Shown: positions 9,118 to 17,263 of the stretch, piece after piece
Layout: each line of letters starts with the position of its first letter
How positions within the stretch are numbered: the first letter of the stretch is position 1
Source of the DNA: Variovorax sp. V93
GTDB lineage: Bacteria; Pseudomonadota; Gammaproteobacteria; Burkholderiales; Burkholderiaceae_C
Assembly (NCBI RefSeq): GCF_041154485.1
Contig: NZ_AP028670.1
Location: forward strand, 1,116,001-1,180,000
Length of the DNA stretch: 64,000 nucleotides
Direction of reading: 5' to 3'
The notes under the pieces: model-generated
Seen by the model: the letters and a program-made list of their open reading frames with translations, nothing else
Databases searched by the model: none
What the model was told of the DNA's origin: nothing
Translations under genes and position numbers: made by a program

Positions 9118-9162
9118 AACTGAATGAGGATTTACTTTTAAGCGCCACTGCCGTCTAATTGC
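9118..9162 (+). promoter_or_regulatory. promoter element shared with the element at 4636
   Basis: TTTACT (9131-9136), a 17-bp spacer and TCTAAT (9154-9159) form a sigma70-type promoter for the acyl-CoA ligase gene 70 bp downstream. The 5' flank AACTGAATG and the GATTTACTTTTA block are repeated at 4636. TCCAGAACT occurs twice in the divergent region (9072 and 9113). These are candidate contacts for the adjacent TetR protein. Confidence 0.6.
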
Positions 9163-9230
9163 ATCGTGCGGATCATGCGAAGCCGGATCCGGAAGGTCAT
9201 TCGTTCAATGTTTCGGCCAAGGAGCCCTCA

Positions 9231-10775
9231 ATGACATCAACGGCGGCGCTGCGCAGAGCAGCCACCATCAACCCCAAGGGACTGGCAATTTCGACCGGTG
9301 AGGAGCGGTGCACTTGGCCAGAACACGTTCGGCGCGTGTCCGCGATGGCGGGCGCACTGAAGGCCGCGGGAGTCAAGCCCGGCGATCGGGTCGCAACGCT
9401 TTGCAGAAACTCGCCTCGCTACTACGAGCTGTTGATGGCCATTTGGTGGGCTGGCGGCGTCATCGTCCCTCTCAACACACGCCTGGCCTACCCCGAACTC
9501 CGATACATCACGGAGCACTCGCAGTCGTTGCTGCTTTTCGGAGATGAATCTTTCAAGGAGATCGGAAGCCGGATTGGAAGCGAGGTGCCATTGCTGAAGG
9601 CCTTCGTCTGTTTGGATGGTGAACGGTACGCACAGATGATCGAGCATCCACCGACAGACGATGCTTGCGGAGATCTCCATGCGCTGGCCGGCATCTGCTA
9701 CACCGGCGGAACGACAGGGCTGCCCAAAGGGGTGGAGCTGACACACCTGAATTTCACTGTCAGTGCGATGGGTGTACAGCGGGAGGTCGGCCACGACCCC
9801 CAGACCGTCTACCTTCATTCGACACCCCTGTTCCATTTGGCGGATCTCGCGAACGGGTTGGCCGCGACATTCGGCTGCGGCACGCACAGCTTCATCGATC
9901 AGTTCACCCCGGAAGTGTTCTACCAGCGGCTCCGGGAAGAAGGCGTCACGCACATTCAACTCGTCCCGACGATGGCTGCGATGATTCTCGACGCGCCGGA
10001 GCGCGACGATCGACTCCTATCGCAGATCCGCTCCATCGCGTATGGCGCCGCGCCGATATCTCAGGCGTTACTTGCCCGAATGGTGGAGGGCTTCCCGAAT
10101 GCCCGTTTCAACCAGTTCTACGGTATGACCGAGGCGTGCGGCGCGAGCAGTACGCTGGCCCCGGATCGCCACGTCTTGAGCGGCCCGAAAGCGGGCAAGT
10201 TGGGGTCCGCGGGGCAGGTGATGCCGGGCTTCGAGATTCGCATCATGGATGCGAACTCGCGTCTATGCGGTCCCGGAGAAACCGGCGAGATCCAGATGCG
10301 CGGCCCGGCCGTCATGCGCGGCTATTGGAGGGAGCCCGAGAAAACAGCCAAGACGCTTGTGGACGGGTGGCTCTGCTCCGGTGATGCAGGCTATCTGGAC
10401 GAAGACGGTTTCCTGTACGTTATCGACCGCATCAAGGACATGATCATCAGCGGAGGCGAGAACATCTATTGCGCCGAGGTTGAGAACGCCCTGGCTTCGC
10501 ACCCGAACGTCGACGCTTGCGCTGTGATAGGTCTGCCCGATGAGCGCTGGGGGGACCGGGTTCATGCGGTGGTCGTGCCGAGGGCCGGCTCGACACTGAG
10601 CCCTTCTGATTTGGACACGCACTGTCGCGCGCTGATAGCAGGCTACAAGGTGCCGCGCAGCTATGATATTCGCAGCAAGCCGCTACCGCTCTCGGCCGTC
10701 GGAAAAGTCCAAAAGACTCAGTTGCGGGAGGAGTGGCTTGCCGCTGCCAAAGCCCACACAAAGCCGCTGGTTTGA
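9231..10775 (+). CDS. AMP-dependent acyl-CoA synthetase/ligase
   Basis: A 514-residue member of the ANL adenylating family that converts a carboxylic acid, ATP and CoA to acyl-CoA. Core motifs are the P-loop-like ICYTGGTTGLPKGVELTH (about residue 155), the FNQFYGMTEACG adenine motif, GWLCSGDAGYLDEDGFLYVIDRIKDM, and the C-terminal catalytic Lys in LSAVGKVQK. The start at 9231 is fixed by AAGGAG at 9219-9224; upstream in-frame codons are not needed. It is divergent to the TetR gene and shares a promoter element with the Bug-kinase-ACAD operon, so it is probably the entry ligase of that pathway. Confidence 0.93.
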   Translation: MTSTAALRRAATINPKGLAISTGEERCTWPEHVRRVSAMAGALKAAGVKPGDRVATLCRNSPRYYELLMAIWWAGGVIVPLNTRLAYPELRYITEHSQSLLLFGDESFKEIGSRIGSEVPLLKAFVCLDGERYAQMIEHPPTDDACGDLHALAGICYTGGTTGLPKGVELTHLNFTVSAMGVQREVGHDPQTVYLHSTPLFHLADLANGLAATFGCGTHSFIDQFTPEVFYQRLREEGVTHIQLVPTMAAMILDAPERDDRLLSQIRSIAYGAAPISQALLARMVEGFPNARFNQFYGMTEACGASSTLAPDRHVLSGPKAGKLGSAGQVMPGFEIRIMDANSRLCGPGETGEIQMRGPAVMRGYWREPEKTAKTLVDGWLCSGDAGYLDEDGFLYVIDRIKDMIISGGENIYCAEVENALASHPNVDACAVIGLPDERWGDRVHAVVVPRAGSTLSPSDLDTHCRALIAGYKVPRSYDIRSKPLPLSAVGKVQKTQLREEWLAAAKAHTKPLV

Positions 10776-10963
10776 TTCGAGCCTGCCTGGTTGGGTCTTG
10801 AGCAACGCGGTCGGTGGGGCGCGCTCGATTGAACGAGACGGCTCTCCGCTGGCGATTGACCTGCGCTCAGATGGAGTTTGCTCAGCGCAACCCGCGGCGA
10901 CCGTCATGGCCTGCCGAGCGGTGTGATTGCCGTACGCTCAGCCTGCGCCGTCTTGGCGTATTG

Positions 10964-11620
10964 CTATCCCTTGCCGTGCGACGACGGGCTGCTGGCGCCG
11001 GCGAGCCGCGCGATCTGAAAGACACTGTCTGGCGAGACCTGGACATAGTCATTCAGTCCGCCGGACCGCATGATCGGATAGGCCTCGGCTGTCTGATATA
11101 CGCCGTCTTTGAGGAGTGCCTTGTCGATGTATACGGCCACCACCTCGCCCAATACGAGCCAGCCACTGACCTTGTCGCCATCGGTGTTCCGGAACTGCAC
11201 GATGTCGATCACCTTGCATTCCATGGCTGCGCGGCTTTCGCCCACCCGCGGGACGTTGACCATGCGACCCGGCACGGCCGTGAGGCCGGCGAGCGGAAAC
11301 TCGTCCTCGCCGTGCGGAAGCGGTGCTGAGGTCTGGTTCATCTGATCACCCAGCTCGCGGGTGACCAGGTTCCAGGTGAACTCCCGCGTTTCCGACGCGT
11401 TTTGAACGCTGTCTTTCCAGGCGATCGAAGAAAACCCGATGATCGGTGGGTCGTAGTTGAACGCGTTGAAGAAACTGTAGGGCGCGAGATTGACCCGCCC
11501 CTGTGCGTCGCGCGACGAGATCCAGCCGATGGGCCGCGGGGCCACCAGCGCATTGAGCGGGTTGTGGCTCAACCCGTGGCCCTTGGCGGGCTCGTAGTAG
11601 TGAAAGTCTCGAACTGTCAT
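10964..11620 (-). CDS. flavin reductase-like (FMN-binding) protein
   Basis: A 218-residue protein of the split-barrel flavin reductase/DIM6 family. Visible signature elements are NALVAPRPIGWISSRDAQG, VNLAPYSFFNAFNYDPP and the strand IGFSSIAWKDS. Proteins of this kind either supply reduced flavin to a monooxygenase or act directly on a substrate. It is in the same direction as, and 30 bp downstream of, a Bug-type binding protein, forming a two-gene unit. No partner oxygenase is seen nearby, so its function remains open. A convergent 188-bp gap on its 3' side shows no clear terminator. Confidence 0.88.
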   Translation of the reverse strand: MTVRDFHYYEPAKGHGLSHNPLNALVAPRPIGWISSRDAQGRVNLAPYSFFNAFNYDPPIIGFSSIAWKDSVQNASETREFTWNLVTRELGDQMNQTSAPLPHGEDEFPLAGLTAVPGRMVNVPRVGESRAAMECKVIDIVQFRNTDGDKVSGWLVLGEVVAVYIDKALLKDGVYQTAEAYPIMRSGGLNDYVQVSPDSVFQIARLAGASSPSSHGKG

Positions 11621-11650
11621 CGTATGGGCCTGCTTTTCCGCGCGGCAGCG

Positions 11651-12640
11651 CTATTGCGCCACCAGATTGAGGGTCTTCGCGATGCTGACGAACTTGTCGC
11701 TCTCTGTACGCAAGAAGGCCGCTGCCTGCTGCGGCGTCATGGAGTCCAGCTTGCGCAAGCCCTGTGCCGTCGCAAGCGCGACGAATTCCGGACTCTCGTT
11801 CCACTCGTGGAAGGCCTTGCTCAGGCGTGCGACGACGGCATCGGGTGCGCGCGCGGGCGCGAACAAGCCCGTCCAGATGCCGAATTCGAAGTTCTTGAAC
11901 CGTGCGTGCTCGCTCAGCGTCGCGAGGTCCGGCAGGAGCGGATGTCGCTTCGTGCTCGCGATGGCGATGGCCTTGATCCGCCCCGTCTGGATCATTCCCA
12001 GGATCGGTCCCGCGAGAGGAACAAATGCGAGGTCGACTTCGCCGCCGCCCACGGCCGTGGCGATGGGTGCGATGCCTTTGTACGGAACCTCCAGCAGCTT
12101 GACACCGACGCGCCCCTGCAATTCGGCGGCCGCAAGATGAGCGAGGGTGCCCTGGCCCCAGTGCGCAATGGACAACTCCTTCGCGCCCGGCTTTTGCATC
12201 TGCTCGAGGAGCGCGCCGAGGTTGTTGAAAGGGCGGTCGGGATGGCTGACGAGGACCATGTCCGCGCTCCCGAATGAACCGATGAGCTTGAAGCTGTCGG
12301 ACGCGTACTTCGCCGAAGCGAGAGTGAGCGGCGCCACCACCAGATCCGGACCGGCAGTGGCGAGCAGCGTGTATCCGTCGGGCGCGGCGTTCAACACGTT
12401 CATCGCTGCGATGGAGCCGTTCGCCCCGGGCATGTTTTCGATCACGAGGGTCTGCCCGAGGGCGCGCTGCAGAACGGGCGTGGACGGCCGTACCGAAGCG
12501 TCGACGCCGAACCCAGCCGGGTAAGCGACTTTTACCAAGATGGCTTTGTTCGGATAGGGCTGCGCGGCCGCGGCAGCGCAGCCGCAAAGCGCGACCGCGA
12601 CAAGAGCGGCATCAAAGAATCTGCGAGTCAGAGTTTTCAT
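11651..12640 (-). CDS. Bug-family (TctC) periplasmic substrate-binding protein
   Basis: A 329-residue solute receptor. A clear Sec signal with a hydrophobic core (ALVAVALCGCAAAAAQP) precedes the mature start YPNKAILVKVAYPAG. Later family motifs are GQTLVIENMPGANGS, APDGYTLLATAGP and EVPYKGIAPI. The start is placed at ATG 12640 because GGAGACAAAC lies immediately upstream and the signal peptide begins there; a longer in-frame ORF to 12697 is unlikely. It is transcribed with the flavin reductase gene. There are no membrane subunits nearby. Confidence 0.92.
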   Translation of the reverse strand: MKTLTRRFFDAALVAVALCGCAAAAAQPYPNKAILVKVAYPAGFGVDASVRPSTPVLQRALGQTLVIENMPGANGSIAAMNVLNAAPDGYTLLATAGPDLVVAPLTLASAKYASDSFKLIGSFGSADMVLVSHPDRPFNNLGALLEQMQKPGAKELSIAHWGQGTLAHLAAAELQGRVGVKLLEVPYKGIAPIATAVGGGEVDLAFVPLAGPILGMIQTGRIKAIAIASTKRHPLLPDLATLSEHARFKNFEFGIWTGLFAPARAPDAVVARLSKAFHEWNESPEFVALATAQGLRKLDSMTPQQAAAFLRTESDKFVSIAKTLNLVAQ

Positions 12641-12653
12641 GTTTGTCTCCGTG

Positions 12654-12673
12654 CGCCGGTCAGAAAGCCGGCG
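12654..12673 (-). other. hairpin in the leader of the Bug gene
   Basis: CGCCGG and CCGGCG pair around an 8-nt loop just upstream of the ribosome site of the Bug gene at 12640. It could influence translation or mRNA stability. No known riboswitch pattern is recognised. The rest of the 12674-12869 stretch shows nothing I can name. Confidence 0.25.
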
Positions 12674-12869
12674 AAGTGTTGTGAATAAAAGATTCATGCA
12701 TACACATCGGTGATGGCGTGGACAACTTCGAACCCATCAAGACGTCTCCAATCGCACTGGGGCGCAGCAATGACTTCCGGTAGCGCATCAACCGGCCGAC
12801 TGTTGCGCGGGCAAAGAGATAGCTGCTGCGGGCACGGAGCGGGGCACTTGCGGCATTTGTAAAACGACC

Positions 12870-12880
12870 GTTTAGTAAAC
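12870..12880. promoter_or_regulatory. palindromic operator candidate GTTTAGTAAAC
   Basis: GTTTA-G-TAAAC is a perfect palindrome directly preceded by ACGACC, giving ACGACCGTTTAGTAAACG. This looks like a TetR-family operator. It lies upstream of a decayed isomerase gene that begins around 12910. The half-site ACGACCGTT also occurs in the operator candidate at 63707. Confidence 0.4.
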
Positions 12881-12909
12881 GAAGACTATGTCACCGCCAG
12901 CCACCTGTC

Positions 12910-13392
12910 AACAAGAAGCTCTTCCGTGAGATCCGGGCAAACCCTGGGCGGCCGACACTCGACTTCCGCTACATGCTCGTGGACCTGCCGGCGGTGTACG
13001 CGTGCACGGGCGGCGTGCTGCTGCCGCTGCGCGCGCCCGAGCGGCAGGCCTCCCGGGTGGCGGAACTGCGGCGCTGGTGCCGGCGCCTTGGCATGCATGT
13101 GAACCCGCAACCGAAGTTCATGTTCCCCGATGCGACTCTGGCTTCATGCATCGTCATCGCGGCAGGCGCTGCGGGCCACGACGTCGTGCCGCTCTACAAG
13201 GCCATCCTGCACGCCCAATGGTGTGCCGACCTGGACATCTCGAGTCCGCAGACACTCGCCGAGATCCTGCAAGCCTGGCTCTTCTGGGGACAGGACCGCC
13301 TGGACTTTCTCGAAGAAGCGCTGGCGAAGTCCGATGGAGCGCGCGTCGGCCGGCTGAATGTCCGGCCCTGTCTCGACGACTTGGAAACGTAG
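12910..13392 (+). pseudogene. decayed DsbA-type 2-hydroxychromene-2-carboxylate isomerase-like gene
   Basis: The frame has no plausible start codon at its 5' end: upstream codons are open but the N-terminal thioredoxin-like strand of the family is missing. The middle resembles the helical insertion domain (RYMLVDLP, ADLDISSPQTLAEIL). It then passes directly into LFWGQDRLDFLEEAL, which is the conserved last helix of these proteins. About 40-50 residues that should lie between LAEIL and FWGQDRL are absent, implying an in-frame internal deletion near 13270. Intact members are glutathione-dependent isomerases or oxidoreductases in aromatic catabolism. An internal ATG at 12973 could still give a 139-residue protein, but activity is unlikely. 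Confidence 0.55.
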
Positions 13393-13508
13393 TGTGTGCA
13401 ATTCCAGGGCCGACACACAGGCATACGCAATGTGCGCCGGAAGGGGAGGGCGCAGCGAACAATTCATTCGCTCCCTACCCAAGCTCACTTCACTACCAAG
13501 GAATCACC

Positions 13509-13892
13509 ATGAAGTTCTCTCGCATTGCCAGTGCTGCCTCGTTCTCGGTCCTTGCCGCTCTCGTTGGAGCGCAAGCCCATGCCGAGGAATACCAAGGCGT
13601 GTTGCAGACGCACTCGACGCTCAGCCGCAGCGACGTTCGCGCGCAGGCCGTCGCGGCCGCGCACTCCGCAGATCCCTATGCCGATGGCGCCTCCTCAGGT
13701 GTGGTTGCGGCGCTGCCCTCCCCGCTCGACCGCTCGGCAGTGCAGGCCGAAGCCCGCGCACTCGCTCACGCGCCGGCCCAGAACCTCTATGTCGAGGCCT
13801 TCGTCAACAGCCGGGTGCCCGCGCAGTACGGCATCCACGGGGTGCTCCCCACGCGCCAGGCGGGCATCGCCGACGGTGTCACCTTGCGCTGA
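13509..13892 (+). CDS. small exported protein of unknown function
   Basis: A 127-residue protein starting with a textbook Sec signal peptide (residues 1-22, SFSVLAALVGAQAHAEE). The mature part is Ala-rich and has two similar segments, SRSDVRAQAVAAAH and DRSAVQAEARALAH, separated by about 40 residues. Such R-x-x-V-x-A-E-A repeats are common in small periplasmic DUF4148-like proteins of Burkholderiales, but I cannot place it firmly. It is 15 bp upstream of a thioredoxin-like gene and probably co-transcribed with it. The start codon follows AAGGAATCACC. Confidence 0.7.
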   Translation: MKFSRIASAASFSVLAALVGAQAHAEEYQGVLQTHSTLSRSDVRAQAVAAAHSADPYADGASSGVVAALPSPLDRSAVQAEARALAHAPAQNLYVEAFVNSRVPAQYGIHGVLPTRQAGIADGVTLR

Positions 13893-13907
13893 ACGCCGGA
13901 GCTCACC

Positions 13908-14471
13908 GTGACCATGAGATCCAACGTGCTGATCGGCGTGGCGGCTGTTGCGGCCTCGGTCGGCATACTCACCGCTGCGGCACCGACATCCGGAGGCGAC
14001 ATTCCCTCCAGCGCCGCGCAGATCGCGCCCGAGTTCCAGAACATCGGCAAGTGGCTCAACTCGCCGCCCCTGAAGCTGCAAGACTTGCGCGGCAAGGTCG
14101 TGCTCGTCGACTTCTGGACCTACACCTGCATCAACTGCCTCAACCACCTGCCCTACGTCAAGGCGTGGAACGAGAAGTACAAGGACCAGGGCCTCGTCGT
14201 CGTGGGCGTGCACACGCCGGAGTTCGCGTACGAGAAGTCCACCAAGAACGTGCAGGACGCGATCAGCCGGCTGCAGATCAAGCATGCCGTCGCGCAAGAC
14301 AACCACTACGCCACCTGGAAGGCCTTCAACAACCAGTACTGGCCTGCGGTCTACCTGATCGACAAGCAGGGAAAGATCGTCTATTCGCACTTTGGCGAAG
14401 GCAGCTACGGCACCACCGAGAAAAAGATCCAGTCGCTGCTCGCCGAACCGGCGCCGGCGGCGGGAAGCTGA
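13908..14471 (+). CDS. exported thioredoxin-like (TlpA/DipZ-type) protein
   Basis: A 187-residue protein with an N-terminal hydrophobic export segment (LIGVAAVAASVGILTAAAP) and a thioredoxin fold. The active site is WTYTCINCLNHLPY; the spaced CxxC (Cys-Ile-Asn-Cys) with the WTYTC context is typical of DipZ/redoxin-type proteins. The cis-Pro strand is WPAVYLIDKQG. It probably reduces or oxidises periplasmic disulfides. GTG 13908 is favoured because GGAG sits 6 nt upstream; ATG 13914 is the alternative. It is paired with a small exported protein of unknown function. Confidence 0.87.
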   Translation: MTMRSNVLIGVAAVAASVGILTAAAPTSGGDIPSSAAQIAPEFQNIGKWLNSPPLKLQDLRGKVVLVDFWTYTCINCLNHLPYVKAWNEKYKDQGLVVVGVHTPEFAYEKSTKNVQDAISRLQIKHAVAQDNHYATWKAFNNQYWPAVYLIDKQGKIVYSHFGEGSYGTTEKKIQSLLAEPAPAAGS

Positions 14472-14472
14472 G

Positions 14473-14631
14473 ATGAAGAAGCTCTGGTTCGCGCTCCTCT
14501 TCCTTGCGGGCGGCTTCGCGCATGAAGTGCGCAACCCGGTGAGCTGCCAATGCATCGCCGCCAGCGGATTCATGGGGGCGACCCGGCGCCGCGCCCGTCC
14601 GATCGACCCGCCGCTTCCAAAAGAAAACTGA
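14473..14631 (+). CDS. possible 52-residue secreted peptide
   Basis: The frame begins MKKLWFALLFLAGGFAHE, which looks like a signal peptide, immediately after the thioredoxin-like gene stop. It then becomes Arg/Pro-rich and its last 62 bp overlap the 3' end of the LysR gene on the other strand. It may be real or a chance frame; no homologue is recognised. It has a low chance of being a functional gene. Confidence 0.3.
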   Translation: MKKLWFALLFLAGGFAHEVRNPVSCQCIAASGFMGATRRRARPIDPPLPKEN

Positions 14632-15496
14632 CCAGCGCCTGCACCCGCGCGCTGCGCCCCTTGCGCGTGGGCACGAGCACCACCACCGGGGCCGCGCCAA
14701 ATTCCCAGTCCGCCATCACGCGCTCGAGGCGGCCGGCGGCCAGCGCTTCGGCGGCATCCCATTGGGAGCGCAGCACGATGCCCAGGCCATCCTCGGCCCA
14801 CTGGCGCGCCACGCTGCCGTCGTTGCTGACGAACGCCGGGTTGATGCGCAGCGTCTCGCCCCTGCGGGCGCCGCTGCCCGCAGGCCGCATGTGCCACAGC
14901 GTCACGTCCTCGTCGTTCTCGCGGATGCAGATGCAGGCGTGGTAGGCCAGGTCCGCCGGGTGGCGGGGCGTGCCGTGCTCGCGCAGGTAGCCGGGGCTCG
15001 CGCACAGCCAGCGTTCGTTGGAAGCGAGCGTATGCGCCACCCAGGACGAGTCGCGCACCGCGCCCACGTGCACCACCGCGTCGGAATCGTGCTTGTCGGG
15101 CCACGGCGTTTCACGCAGGTCCAGCTGCAGCCGCAGGGCCGGATGCAGGCGGGAGAAACGGGACAGCCATGGCGCGACGTGCGTGCGGCCATAGCCGAAG
15201 GACGCGGCCACGCGCAGCGTTCCGCTCAGGCGCCGGTCGTCGCGCTGCAGGGATTCGCGCAGGCCGTCGAACTTCAGCAAAAGTTCATAGGCCTCGCGCC
15301 CGAACCGTTCGCCTTCGGAGGTCAAGTGCAGCTTGCGCGACGTGCGGTGGGCCAGCGCCAGGCCCAGCGAGGCCTCGAGCTTGCGCAGGCGCATCGACAG
15401 CGCGGGCGGCGTGACACCCAGCGAGCGCGCAGCCGCGCTGAGCGAGCTCTCGCGCAGCAGCGCGGCAGCCAGGCGAAGGTCTTCGATCTGCATCAT
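14570..15496 (-). CDS. LysR-family transcriptional regulator
   Basis: A 308-residue LysR protein. The N-terminal winged helix reads LRLAAALLRESSLSAAARSLGVTPPALSMRLRKLE, followed by a type-2 periplasmic-binding-fold effector domain. It is divergent to the HAD-Bug-D-threonine aldolase-RidA cluster, whose first start is 63-72 bp away, so it is the likely regulator of that cluster. The inducer is probably the compound bound by the Bug protein or its breakdown product; this is inference. Confidence 0.9.
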   Translation of the reverse strand: MMQIEDLRLAAALLRESSLSAAARSLGVTPPALSMRLRKLEASLGLALAHRTSRKLHLTSEGERFGREAYELLLKFDGLRESLQRDDRRLSGTLRVAASFGYGRTHVAPWLSRFSRLHPALRLQLDLRETPWPDKHDSDAVVHVGAVRDSSWVAHTLASNERWLCASPGYLREHGTPRHPADLAYHACICIRENDEDVTLWHMRPAGSGARRGETLRINPAFVSNDGSVARQWAEDGLGIVLRSQWDAAEALAAGRLERVMADWEFGAAPVVVLVPTRKGRSARVQALVSFLLEAAGRSDGRGAGSPP

Positions 15497-15568
15497 TCAG
15501 CAGAGCTTAACTATTGATGACGCAAGAGTGAAGCTCGAAGACGCCCTGGCACACCTAAAGTGAGCGCC

Positions 15569-16243
15569 ATGCAAAACACTTCGACTCCCCATGCCGCGGC
15601 CGGACGCTATCCCCGGGCCGTGCTGTTCGACCTGCTCACCGCGCTGCTCGACTCGTGGACCGTCTGGAACGCGGCTGCCGGCTCCGAGCGGATGGGCCGC
15701 GCCTGGCGCGCCGAATACCTGCGGCTCACCTATGGCTGCGGTGCCTACGTGCCCTACGAAGACCTGGTGCGGCAGGCCGCCGCCGCCGTGGGGTTGCCCG
15801 CGAGCGCCCCGCAGTCGCTGGACGACCATTGGGATGAACTGCCTGCCTGGAGCGGCGCCACCGAACTGCTGCGGGCGCTTCAGCCCCACTGCAAGCTGGC
15901 CGTGGTGACCAACTGCTCGCGGCGCCTGGGCGAACGCGCTGCCGAACGCCTGGGCATCGACTGGGACGTGGTCGTGACCTCCGAGGAAGCGGGCTTCTAC
16001 AAGCCCGACCCCAGGCCCTACCGGCTGGCCCTGGAGCGGCTGGACGTGCAGCCGGGCGAGGCGGCCTTCGTTGCCGGCTCCGGCTACGACATGTTCGGCA
16101 CCGCCAGCGTCGGCCTGCGCACCTACTGGCACAACCGCGTCGGCCTCGCCCGGCCCGAAGGCGCGCCGCTGGCGGAGGTCGAGTCGCCCACGCTCGATGG
16201 CGCGCTGCCATGGCTGCGCGGCTTCCGGCCGGCCGCTTCCTGA
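15569..16243 (+). CDS. HAD-superfamily hydrolase (2-haloacid dehalogenase-like)
   Basis: A 224-residue HAD protein. Motif I has VLFDLLTALLDSW instead of the usual DxD/DxT (the first Asp is present as FDLLTALLD). Motif II is VVTNCSRR, motif III is the Lys in FYKPDPRPY, and motif IV is AGSGYDMFGTASVGLRTYW. The absence of the second motif-I Asp is typical of haloacid dehalogenase-type enzymes rather than phosphatases. GTG 15560 is an alternative start. First gene of an apparent operon with a Bug protein and D-threonine aldolase. Physiological substrate unknown. Confidence 0.82.
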   Translation: MQNTSTPHAAAGRYPRAVLFDLLTALLDSWTVWNAAAGSERMGRAWRAEYLRLTYGCGAYVPYEDLVRQAAAAVGLPASAPQSLDDHWDELPAWSGATELLRALQPHCKLAVVTNCSRRLGERAAERLGIDWDVVVTSEEAGFYKPDPRPYRLALERLDVQPGEAAFVAGSGYDMFGTASVGLRTYWHNRVGLARPEGAPLAEVESPTLDGALPWLRGFRPAAS

Positions 16244-16271
16244 TCCAACCCACCACCCCAGGACCTTGTCG

Positions 16272-17258
16272 ATGATCCGCTTTCTTCGCCTGGCCGGCAG
16301 CCTTGTCGCCTTCTGCGCCGGCTTGCTGGCCGCGCCCGGCACTTTCGCCCAGCCGTTTCCGAACCGCCCGGTCACGCTGATCGTTCCTTTCCCCGCCGGG
16401 GGGCCCAGCGATGCACTGGCCCGCGCCGTCGCACAGAAGATGGCTGCGCCGCTGGGCCAGCCCGTGGTCATCGAGAACCTCGGCGGCGCCAATGGCGTCA
16501 TCGGCCTGACGAAGGCCAGCAAGGCTGCCGCCGACGGCTACACCATCTCGTTCGGAGGCATCGGCACGCATGTGGCCAACCTCGCGCTGTACAAGAAACT
16601 GGCCTATGACCCCGTTGCCGATTTCTCGCCCATCGGCCCCGCGGGCGCGGCACCGATGCTGCTGCTGGCCCGCGCCGATCTGCCGGCCAACGACCTGCGC
16701 GAGTTCGGCGCCTGGCTGGCGAAGCACAAGGACAAGGCCTCCTACGGCAGCGCGGGCGTGGGGTCGATCTCGCACTACGGCTGCGTGTTGTTGCTCTCTT
16801 CCCTCGGCCAGAACGCCACGCACGTGCCCTACAAGGGCGTCGCGCCAGCGGTCAACGACCTGATGGGCGGCCAGACCGATTTCATGTGCGACCAGACCAC
16901 CACCGCACTGCCGCAGATCGCCGGCGGGCGCATCAAGGCCATCGCGGTGCTGTCGGGCACGCGCCTCGCGCAGCTGCCTCGTATCGGCACCGCCGCGGAA
17001 GCCGGCCATGCCCTGGACGTGCGTTCCTGGAACGCCTTCTTCGCCCCGCGCGGCACGCCGCAGCCCGTGCTCGCCAGGCTGACGAGCGCGCTGCAGCAGG
17101 CGGTCGCCGATCCGGCGCTGCGCAAGCAGATGGAAGGACTGGGCGTCGACCTGCCCGCACCTGCCGATGCAACGCCCGCGACCGTCACCGCGCTCATCGC
17201 GCGCGGTATCCGCGACGACGTGCCGGCCCTCAAGGCCAAGGGCCAATACCTGGATTGA
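16272..17258 (+). CDS. Bug-family (TctC) periplasmic substrate-binding protein
   Basis: A 328-residue receptor with a Sec signal (SLVAFCAGLLAAPGTFAQP) and mature start FPNRPVTLIVPFPAGGPSD. Later motifs are GQPVVIENLGGANG, AADGYTISFG and HVPYKGVAPAVNDL. The ATG is 28 bp after the HAD gene; the longer in-frame ORF is rejected because the signal peptide starts here. It is followed 5 bp later by the D-threonine aldolase-like gene, so its ligand may be a hydroxy-amino acid or an acid derived from one; this is inference from context. Confidence 0.92.
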   Translation: MIRFLRLAGSLVAFCAGLLAAPGTFAQPFPNRPVTLIVPFPAGGPSDALARAVAQKMAAPLGQPVVIENLGGANGVIGLTKASKAAADGYTISFGGIGTHVANLALYKKLAYDPVADFSPIGPAGAAPMLLLARADLPANDLREFGAWLAKHKDKASYGSAGVGSISHYGCVLLLSSLGQNATHVPYKGVAPAVNDLMGGQTDFMCDQTTTALPQIAGGRIKAIAVLSGTRLAQLPRIGTAAEAGHALDVRSWNAFFAPRGTPQPVLARLTSALQQAVADPALRKQMEGLGVDLPAPADATPATVTALIARGIRDDVPALKAKGQYLD

Positions 17259-17263
17259 TTCGA

